DNA of 58,359 nucleotides from Cytophagales bacterium. Its GTDB lineage: Bacteria; Bacteroidota; Bacteroidia; Cytophagales; Thermoflexibacteraceae. Both the position numbers and the translations under genes were made by a program. The notes below the pieces were generated by a model. That model saw only the letters and a program-made list of their open reading frames with translations. It ran no database searches and was not told the DNA's origin. The DNA lies in contig JAAFKA010000029.1 in the NCBI GenBank assembly GCA_013299115.1, positions 1 to 58,359 on the forward strand, written 5' to 3'. Positions within the stretch are counted from its first letter, which is position 1. Each line of letters opens with the position of its first letter. Below, piece after piece: positions 52,648 to 58,359 of the stretch.

Positions 52648-52676
52648 CTACTTAAACATTCCCTTCAATTTTTCAG
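52648..52676 (-). repeat. Tex 3'-end repeat, short copy
   Basis: The bases ctacttaaacattcccttcaatttttca equal the last codons of tex (KLKGMFK stop) with small changes. It stands immediately downstream of the second PD-(D/E)XK-like gene's stop. Confidence 0.65.
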
Positions 52677-52682
52677 TTTCCA

Positions 52683-53285
52683 CTATTTCTTATAAAAATC
52701 AATTACCCACTGCAAAGTACCTAAGAGCAGAGGCAAATTATCTAAGTGAATAATTTTTAAATCAGTGTATAGCATACTACTCTCTAATTTCAAAAAACGC
52801 CAAGTTCTCCCATCAGTAACTGCACCATACACAATAGGAGTAGGTTCTTTTGCTTTTTCATTAAAAAGTTGGACAGCATACATTTGTGCAGCAGCCTGCG
52901 GAATACCTTTATCTATCAAACCAATTTTTGCTTCTGTGATACATAAAATAGGGCTTTCTACGGTTAAGTAATTACTTGTTTTGGCAAAAAGAAAATCAAC
53001 TTCGCCATTCAAATTCTTGTGTTTATCAACATTCAACTGTTCGCCAGAAAAAAGCACAATACCCTCATTTTGCAATTTAATTTCTGTTAAAATAGGGGCA
53101 ACTAATTGCTCACACACAGCTTTTTCGGTAGTAATTGCCATTTTTTGTGATACATCTAAAGTTTCCAGCAAACGTCTGCTGGCTTCCACAAGAGGTAGAA
53201 CTTGATTTTGAAACAAATCACTTTGCTTAAAATCCAATCCTAATTCAGATTTTATCTTCGATGCAGTATATTTTCGGTATGCCAT
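52683..53285 (-). CDS. PD-(D/E)XK-like protein, copy 2 of second tandem pair
   Basis: Paralogue of 51984-52586 with 200 residues from the ATG at 53285 and TATCTTTG at 53307-53314. It keeps EKAVCEQLVAPILTEIK, LNGEVDFLF, ILCITEAKIGLIDKG and YGAVTDGRTWRFLKL, and the C-terminus LPLLLGTLQWVIDFYKK is identical to copy 1. It differs mainly in the first 50 residues and the loop after QLFNEK. It is flanked on both sides by copies of the tex 3' end (52648-52676 and 53327-53433). Confidence 0.6.
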   Translation of the reverse strand: MAYRKYTASKIKSELGLDFKQSDLFQNQVLPLVEASRRLLETLDVSQKMAITTEKAVCEQLVAPILTEIKLQNEGIVLFSGEQLNVDKHKNLNGEVDFLFAKTSNYLTVESPILCITEAKIGLIDKGIPQAAAQMYAVQLFNEKAKEPTPIVYGAVTDGRTWRFLKLESSMLYTDLKIIHLDNLPLLLGTLQWVIDFYKK

Positions 53286-53326
53286 AACTGGATTGGTTTT
53301 ATAACACAAAGATACACAATAAAATC

Positions 53327-53433
53327 CTACTTAAACATTCCCTTCAACTTTTTCAATTTCTCCTCCCTTGTTTCCTCTTTCTTAAACTCTGTTTTTGCGT
53401 TGCTATTTGAAGTCGCATAAGATTTTGTAGGAG
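53327..53433 (-). pseudogene. Diverged duplicate of the tex 3' end
   Basis: Read leftward this encodes NSPTKSYATSNSNAKTEFKK then EETREEKLKKLKGMFK and a stop, which aligns along 36 codons with the last residues of Tex (55033-57330), with several substitutions. There is no upstream tex sequence: at 53436 the next gene's stop codon begins. It is a leftover or transferred 3' fragment. Confidence 0.8.
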
Positions 53434-53435
53434 AA

Positions 53436-53918
53436 TTATATTTTTAACCTAACCCACAAATTATCATCATCAAAACCTTCTATTTTCAACGCTATTTCTT
53501 CTCTTGGATACATTTTATCACCGCCAAAATGATTTCTACATTCATCATAGTTTGCAATGGCACAAAATAGTTGCCAAATTTCCAAAATAATTCCTTGTGG
53601 ATAAAAACATATAATTTTTGCATTTATTTTATCTCCAATGACTAATTTAGCTTTTAATTTATTCCAACTATCTGCATACAACAATGTAGCCTTACTCCAA
53701 AGTTCTAAAAATTCTCTTTGAGTTATTGCTGTTAAGTCTTCTAAGCAATGGCTAAAACTGCCCTCTGGCAAACCATATTCCGAATTCTCTATTTGTATAT
53801 TGGTGCTTATTAAATTTTTATCATTTTGATAAATAGCTCTAAAACAATAGAGTTCTTCATCTAATTCCATAAAACAAGTTACATTTTCCTCGTAAATATA
53901 TTTGCAATATTTATTCAT
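53436..53918 (-). CDS. Hypothetical protein
   Basis: 160 residues from the ATG at 53918 (the TTG at 53930 adds four). It is not recognised. The sequence is acidic with aromatic residues and cysteines, mostly alpha/beta: ELDEELYCFRAIYQNDKNLI, LPEGSFSHCLEDLTAITQRE, and a segment KLVIGDKINAKIICFYPQGI with a weak likeness to S1/OB-fold strands. The length and composition are like those of immunity or small accessory proteins, but nothing proves this. It lies between two tex 3' ends together with the next gene. Codon use is more AT-rich than in neighbouring core genes. Confidence 0.55.
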   Translation of the reverse strand: MNKYCKYIYEENVTCFMELDEELYCFRAIYQNDKNLISTNIQIENSEYGLPEGSFSHCLEDLTAITQREFLELWSKATLLYADSWNKLKAKLVIGDKINAKIICFYPQGIILEIWQLFCAIANYDECRNHFGGDKMYPREEIALKIEGFDDDNLWVRLKI

Positions 53919-54002
53919 TTTTAGTATCAAATAAAGATTATTAGAAAATACTACTAAATATCCTAAGAAATAATGTTTTATAAGTATTATAAAGATACAA
54001 GC

Positions 54003-54938
54003 CTAAATTTTAATATGAGCATTATAAATAATTTGTACATTTTGTCCTTGGTGCTTGGCTGGCTTCCATAAAGGTAATTCTTTTGCATAATCAAGTATAA
54101 TTTGACCTAATTTAGTGTTATTTGTGTGTAATATTTTAGCCTCTAAAACTTTTCCTTGATTATCTACGGTAAATTGTACATAAATACTACCTTTTTCTTG
54201 TTTATTTAATTTGACAAGGATATTTTCGAAAAATATTTTCAGTTTTTTATCTATTTCTTTCCTATCATTACTTCCCTCAAAAGTAGCAAGTTCATCAGTA
54301 AAATCAAATAAATGATTATTAGATGGTTTTATAGACTGTGGTGGAGCAATAGATATAAATTTATTTTGTGCGTCAAAATAGCCAATTACTAAGGGTAAAG
54401 ATTTATCAGTAGTTACCTGCAAGTTCGTTGGATTACTGTAAAGAGCTACTATTTTTTTCAAAAGTTCAACAATAATCTCTATTTCAGTAGTATGTTTTTT
54501 TTGCCAACCTCCAATATAAATTCTGTCTTGAAAGGTAGAATTTATAATTTGCTCACCTTCTATAAACTGACTATTTAATTTAGGATAGTTATTGATAGCG
54601 AAAAAAGAGATACCACATAAATCAGTTTCTTTTATAGCTAATTGTTGATAAATATAGTTGTTATCTACTATTGCAGGAGAAAAAAGAATACGCTGAAAAA
54701 CTTTTTGTTGTTCTCTGGTTGCTTTACGAATGGAAGTTTCTACAATGGAAATCAATTCTGTATTGGTTTCATAAGAAAATCTATATTTTAACTTTGCTAG
54801 TGGGTTTTCAGCCAAAGCAATTTTTTCAAGAATTACATTTATAGTGTCTATGTAACTTATTATTTTATTTTGTTTGTTTTGGGCTATAATTGTTGAAGTA
54901 GCTAAGTATAATACAACAAAAAACAATATCTTTTTCAT
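54003..54938 (-). CDS. Exported protein with TonB-like C-terminal domain
   Basis: 311 residues from the ATG at 54938. Signal peptide (1-20: KKILFFVVLYLATSTIIAQ). The middle part (about 40-230) is not recognised. The last 75 residues (GSIYVQFTVDNQGKVLEAKI, LGQIILDYAKELPLWKPAKHQGQNVQIIY, shown here as LPLWKPAKHQGQNVQ) match the TonB C-terminal fold as found in many Bacteroidota proteins that are not energy transducers. A TonB-type membrane anchor and proline linker are absent. Function unknown. Confidence 0.7.
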   Translation of the reverse strand: MKKILFFVVLYLATSTIIAQNKQNKIISYIDTINVILEKIALAENPLAKLKYRFSYETNTELISIVETSIRKATREQQKVFQRILFSPAIVDNNYIYQQLAIKETDLCGISFFAINNYPKLNSQFIEGEQIINSTFQDRIYIGGWQKKHTTEIEIIVELLKKIVALYSNPTNLQVTTDKSLPLVIGYFDAQNKFISIAPPQSIKPSNNHLFDFTDELATFEGSNDRKEIDKKLKIFFENILVKLNKQEKGSIYVQFTVDNQGKVLEAKILHTNNTKLGQIILDYAKELPLWKPAKHQGQNVQIIYNAHIKI

Positions 54939-54988
54939 AATTAATATGGTGTGCAAATGGTTGAATTTTAATAACAAATGTGTTTTGT

Positions 54989-55021
54989 AGAACTAACATT
55001 TCTCAAAGAAATGTTAGTTCT
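54989..55021. terminator. Perfect 15-bp hairpin downstream of tex
   Basis: AGAACTAACATTTCT-caa-AGAAATGTTAGTTCT stands 11 bases beyond the tex stop codon. It has no long T-run, so it is a terminator candidate or another single palindrome of the type at 28204. Confidence 0.5.
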
Positions 55022-55032
55022 CATAAAAACTC

Positions 55033-57330
55033 CTACTTAAACATTCCCTTCAATTTCTTCAATTTCTCCTCCATTGTTTCCTCTTTTTCAACCTCTACTT
55101 TTGCGTTGCTATTTGAAGTCGAATAAGATTTTGTTGGGGAATTTCTACCACCATTTTCTTGGGATTTTTGAATTCCCCCTTTGGGGGTTAGGGGGCTTGT
55201 TGGATTTTCCTTCATACTCAACGCAATACGTTTGCGAGGAATATCCACTTCCGTAACCGTAACCTGTATTTTTTGGGCAACTTTCACCACTTCCGAAGGG
55301 TGTTTGATATAACGGTCAGCCATTTGCGAAAGATGCACAAGCCCATCTTGATGCACGCCAATATCGACAAAAGCCCCAAAATCTGTAACATTGGTAACAA
55401 TTCCCGCCAATTTCATTCCGAGTTTCAGGTCTTCCATCGAATTTATGCCTTCTGCAAAGCTAAAAGCCTCAAATTTTTCACGAGGGTCTCTCCCTGGTTT
55501 TGCTAATTCCTTTACAATATCTTGCAAAGTTGGCAAACCTACTTTTTCGGAAACATATTTTTTCAAATCAATTTGTTTTCGCAACTCATCATTTGTCATC
55601 AAATCTTTAACGGTACATTTCAAATCCTTAGCCATTTTCTCCACAATAGCGTAAGTTTCAGGGTGAACTGCACTCGAATCCAAAGGATTTTCAGCATAAC
55701 GAATACGCAAGAAACCTGCTGCTTGCTCAAAGGCTTTTTCGCCTAAACGTGCCACTTTTTTCAATTCGTTGCGAGTTTTGAAAGCACCGTTTTTATTGCG
55801 ATATTCGACAATATTTTTTGCCAAACTTTCGCCCAAACCCGACACATACATCAACAATTCTTTGCTTGCCGTATTCAATTCCACACCAACCGCATTTACG
55901 CAACTCATAACCGTATCGTCAAGGCTTGTTTTTAGCAAACTTTGGTCGACATCGTGCTGATATTGCCCCACACCAATAGCTTTTGGGTCAATTTTTACCA
56001 ATTCTGCCAAGGGGTCAGTCAAACGTCTGCCGATAGAAACCGAGCCACGAACTGTTAAATCATAGTCTGCAAATTCATTTCTTGCCACTTCCGAAGCCGA
56101 ATACACCGAAGCCCCACTTTCATTGACCATGACAACCATAATAGTTTTTGGCAAGCCCAATGAATTGATAAAAGTTTCAGTTTCACGTCCCGCCGTACCA
56201 TTTCCTATGGCTATTGCCTCAATTTCAAACTTTTCGCACAGTTTTTTGATAATTGATGCCGATTTTGCCACTTCTCTTTGTGGTTCGTGAGGATACATAT
56301 TTTCGTTGTGCAACAATTTTCCTTGCTTATCCAAACAAGTAATTTTGCAACCCGACCTAAAACCAGGGTCAATAGCCAAAACATTTTTTTCGCCCAACGG
56401 TGCAGCCATTAATAGTTGCCGCAAATTATCAGCAAAAACTCGTACAGCCTCCTCATCAGCTTTGCGTTTTGAAGTCATACGAATTTCGGTTTCCATCGAA
56501 GGGGCAAGCAACCTTTTATAACCATCTTTCACTGCCATTTTCACCTGTTCGCCAGCCTTGTTGTTTGCCTTCACAAACAAATTTTCTAACATTGCGATAG
56601 CATCTTCTTCTTCGGGCAAACTTTCCAGTGAAATAATCATTTCTTTTTCGGCTCTCCGCATTGCTAACACTCGGTGCGAAGGTGCTTTTGCTATTTCCTC
56701 ATTCCACTCAAAATAATCTTTGTATTTTGCCCCTTCCGTTTCTTTGCCTGCAATCACTTTTGCCTTGAATTTGCCTTGTTTTTCAAACAAATTTCGCATA
56801 GCCCCGCGTGCGGTTTGGTCTTCGTTTATTTTTTCGGCAATAATATCCCTTGCCCCAGCCAAAGCCTCCTCCAGATTTTTTACGCCTTTTTCGTCATTGA
56901 TAAACGTAGCTGCAAAAGCATCGAGGTCAAATTTTTCTTGCAAAAACAGCTTATCCGCCAAAGGTTCAAGCCCTTTTTCTCTTGCAATAGTTGCCCTTGT
57001 GCGGCGTTTTGGTTTGAAAGGCAAATAAATATCTTCCAAAACTGCCATGGTTTCGGCTGCTTGAATTTTGGTTTCGAGTTCAGGAGTCAATTTGCCCATT
57101 TCGGTCATCGATGCCAAAATAGCTTCTCTGCGTTTGTCCAATTCACGAAGTTGCTCAATTCTATCACGAACCGCAGCTACTTGCACCTCGTCCAGACTTC
57201 CTGTAACTTCTTTGCGATAACGACTAATGAAAGGCACAGTTCCGCCTTCGTCCAATAATTGTGTAGTTGCCTCAACTTGTTGGTACGTAATGTTGAGTTC
57301 GGAGGCAATGATTACAAAGTTTTTTTCCAT
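55033..57330 (-). CDS. tex: Tex-type RNA-binding transcription accessory protein
   Basis: 765 residues. Order: helical Tex N-terminal domain (LDEGGTVPFISRYRKE, LEDIYLPFKPKRRTRATIA), YqgF/RNase H-like domain (VLAIDPGFRSGCKITCLD near 325), helix-hairpin-helix pair (YVSGLGESLAKNIVEYRN) and S1 RNA-binding domain (about 635-705: GMKLAGIVTNVTDFGAFVDI, DGLVHLSQMADRYI). After the S1 domain (KENPTSPLTPKGGIQK) the GC-rich repeat (55171-55198) is translated in frame, extending the tail. The 3' end is duplicated at 53327 and 52648. Confidence 0.95.
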   Translation of the reverse strand: MEKNFVIIASELNITYQQVEATTQLLDEGGTVPFISRYRKEVTGSLDEVQVAAVRDRIEQLRELDKRREAILASMTEMGKLTPELETKIQAAETMAVLEDIYLPFKPKRRTRATIAREKGLEPLADKLFLQEKFDLDAFAATFINDEKGVKNLEEALAGARDIIAEKINEDQTARGAMRNLFEKQGKFKAKVIAGKETEGAKYKDYFEWNEEIAKAPSHRVLAMRRAEKEMIISLESLPEEEDAIAMLENLFVKANNKAGEQVKMAVKDGYKRLLAPSMETEIRMTSKRKADEEAVRVFADNLRQLLMAAPLGEKNVLAIDPGFRSGCKITCLDKQGKLLHNENMYPHEPQREVAKSASIIKKLCEKFEIEAIAIGNGTAGRETETFINSLGLPKTIMVVMVNESGASVYSASEVARNEFADYDLTVRGSVSIGRRLTDPLAELVKIDPKAIGVGQYQHDVDQSLLKTSLDDTVMSCVNAVGVELNTASKELLMYVSGLGESLAKNIVEYRNKNGAFKTRNELKKVARLGEKAFEQAAGFLRIRYAENPLDSSAVHPETYAIVEKMAKDLKCTVKDLMTNDELRKQIDLKKYVSEKVGLPTLQDIVKELAKPGRDPREKFEAFSFAEGINSMEDLKLGMKLAGIVTNVTDFGAFVDIGVHQDGLVHLSQMADRYIKHPSEVVKVAQKIQVTVTEVDIPRKRIALSMKENPTSPLTPKGGIQKSQENGGRNSPTKSYSTSNSNAKVEVEKEETMEEKLKKLKGMFK
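55171..55198 (-). repeat. GC-rich repeat copy C, in frame inside tex
   Basis: On the minus strand AAGCCCCCT-aacccccaaa-GGGGGAATT. It encodes roughly SPLTPKGGI in the disordered tail of Tex, so it is tolerated as coding sequence. Confidence 0.8.
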
Positions 57331-58239
57331 TACTTCTGTTTTTGTTTATGCAAAATTAGTAAAATATGTTGATAAACCGTTGTGGTTTAGTTGAGTTTTG
57401 CTTACTGGAATTATTTTTATCTTAATTTTTAGTTTGATGAATCTCGTGAAAAGGGTCATAAGCAAAAATATAGCTAATGGCTAAATGCCCTACAAAAAAA
57501 TGAATTCTTGGGGCTTTTGACTTTTTTTCCTTCTTTTTCGGCTTGTTCTCTTTCTGTATAATGTGGTGTGTAAAGTGCTCTGTGTTATCAAGATACTCAA
57601 GGTGGTGTCGTTCTGCTTATCTTGGATAATTTCATAGCCATATTTAAACAATGATAGTACCAGCTATTCTTTTACTGTTTTGTCTATTTTATCAGTATAT
57701 CTTTTCAAGGGAAGCAGTAGACGGGAATAATAAATCTATCAGCAATAAGCTAATGCCGCTTATTACTTTAGCTAAATCAGGAAGTTTAAACAGGCGTATG
57801 AGTTGGGAATACTTAGCCTCTTTTTTGCTTGTACCAATTATTTTATCTCGACCTTTGTATAAACAAATCGTACGACTTGATAAGATACAATGTAAAAACA
57901 CAAAGATTTTTAAAATACTACTTGAATGAATAGAAACAAAATTGTATAACGGACTTTAGTCCGTTTCGCACTTTCAGTGCAAATTTGGCACATTTTAGAG
58001 TTTACCTCGTTATCTGTAACAAGCCAAAAAGAGCCAAAAACTAAGCAAAAGTAGTGTAAAATACCGACTTTTGATAAACTTTTACTATTTTTTTCCTTAA
58101 TTTTGTAAAAAAACTTTTGCCGTTTTTAGGTTTTCAAAGAACGTATAAAATTTCAAATCTGTGAAAAGCACAATATGGAGGGAACAAGGAACACACAGAC
58201 AACACGGATTTACACAGCTTATTGATTTAACTCGCAGAT
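57331..58239. other. Degenerate right margin without a clear gene
   Basis: Minus-strand fragments near 57410-57650 read FKYGYEIIQDKQNDTTLSIL in one frame and EHFTHHIIQKENKPKKKEK, then PRIHFFVGHLAISYIFAYDP in another, as from a frameshifted gene I do not recognise. Between 57651 and 57929 a 92-codon plus-strand and a 69-codon minus-strand ORF overlap; neither has a recognisable family or a good promoter. The hairpins ACGGAC-TTTA-GTCCGT (57949-57964) and GCACT-ttc-AGTGC (57968-57980) follow. Confidence 0.5.
57949..57980. repeat. ACGGAC-TTTA-GTCCGT and GCACT-TTC-AGTGC hairpins
   Basis: The first is a TTTA-loop hairpin with a stem different from those at 43882 and 49929. The context tgtataac(g/a)gactttagtcc is shared with 6478-6496. 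Confidence 0.65.
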
Positions 58240-58359
58240 TCAACTTTGAAATGCAATTTTATTTTTGGTTAAATTTTGTATTGGACTGTCAAATTCTAAT
58301 GTTTTTCTTGGTCTATTATTGAGTTTTCTCTGAATTTCTGCAATATTTTCAACAGAATA
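58240..58359 (-). mobile_element. IS30-type transposase, C-terminal end (cut by the window edge)
   Basis: The minus strand encodes SVENIAEIQRKLNNRPRKTL then EFDSPIQNLTKNKIAFQS and a stop. L-N-N-R-P-R-K-T-L followed by a D/Y-x-x-P block is the hallmark of the C-terminus of IS30-family DDE transposases. Only 39 codons are visible. The rest lies beyond 58359, so intactness cannot be judged. Confidence 0.8.

Noticed and set aside
56674-57258. 194-codon ORF antisense to tex
   Set aside because: It has low-complexity Phe/Cys/Ser composition and lies opposite a highly conserved gene.
57651-57929. 92-codon hydrophobic ORF (plus strand)
   Set aside because: No recognisable family or promoter, an overlapping minus-strand ORF of similar quality, and a degenerate neighbourhood.
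1-58359. tRNA or rRNA genes, reverse transcriptase or retron elements
   Set aside because: No T-loop-like GGTTCGAATCC motif, rRNA segments or YxDD-type reverse transcriptase was found on either strand by reading.

Overview
The window looks like a chromosomal segment of an AT-rich member of the Bacteroidota, most likely a Cytophagales-like gliding or biofilm lineage (the rank is an inference). The signs are promoters of the Bacteroidota type (TAnnTTTG) in front of many genes, a SusC-like TonB-dependent receptor with a carboxypeptidase-regulatory-like N-terminus, a large secreted protein with a type IX secretion sorting domain, and a lipid A deacylase of the acyloxyacyl hydrolase family. No tRNA, rRNA or CRISPR array was seen.

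Layout. 1-650 is gene-free with a strong leftward promoter. 651-7849 is housekeeping: two amino-sugar/peptidoglycan recycling kinases (a GlcNAc kinase and anmK), carA, a GNAT, a phosphoesterase, a dolichyl-phosphate-mannose-synthase-like GT2 and a membrane AraC regulator. 7888-9503 is a tandem duplication of a PD-(D/E)XK-like gene, followed by a broken Rpn-type gene. 9907-16926 is an envelope block: PagL-like protein, retropepsin-PDZ, TonB receptor and beta-helix lipoprotein. 17169-20605 holds bioB, mazG, yqgE and rnz. 20677-31830 is an accessory, defence-like region: an IS4 remnant, two glycosyltransferases, a giant membrane protein with three TIR domains in an operon with a DUF1016 nuclease, a second DUF1016 relic, and an Eco57I-like restriction-modification gene whose nuclease motif is split by a GC-rich repeat. 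31853-39514 is mostly core (ung, TPR protein, thioesterase, MarC, PabC-like, moxR, TIGR01777) with a Uma2 cassette. 39600-45221 is a CzcCBA/CusCBA-type metal efflux operon. 46368-51877 holds the T9SS substrate, a GT4, psd and rlpA. 51984-57330 is the tex locus, whose 3' end is present in about three copies interleaved with a second duplicated PD-(D/E)XK-like gene pair and two orphan genes. The window ends inside an IS30-type transposase.

Two features stand out. First, about nine PD-(D/E)XK-type loci lie in 58 kb (two tandem pairs, DUF1016 plus a relic, an Rpn relic, Uma2, the split restriction nuclease), together with the triple-TIR protein. This makes the window look like a turnover zone of nuclease and defence genes. 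Second, the intergenic spaces are packed with short palindromic repeats of several families. Their stems change sequence but keep pairing, and several copies abut or even supply stop codons. One GC-rich repeat has entered coding sequence twice: in frame in tex, and with a frameshift in the restriction gene.
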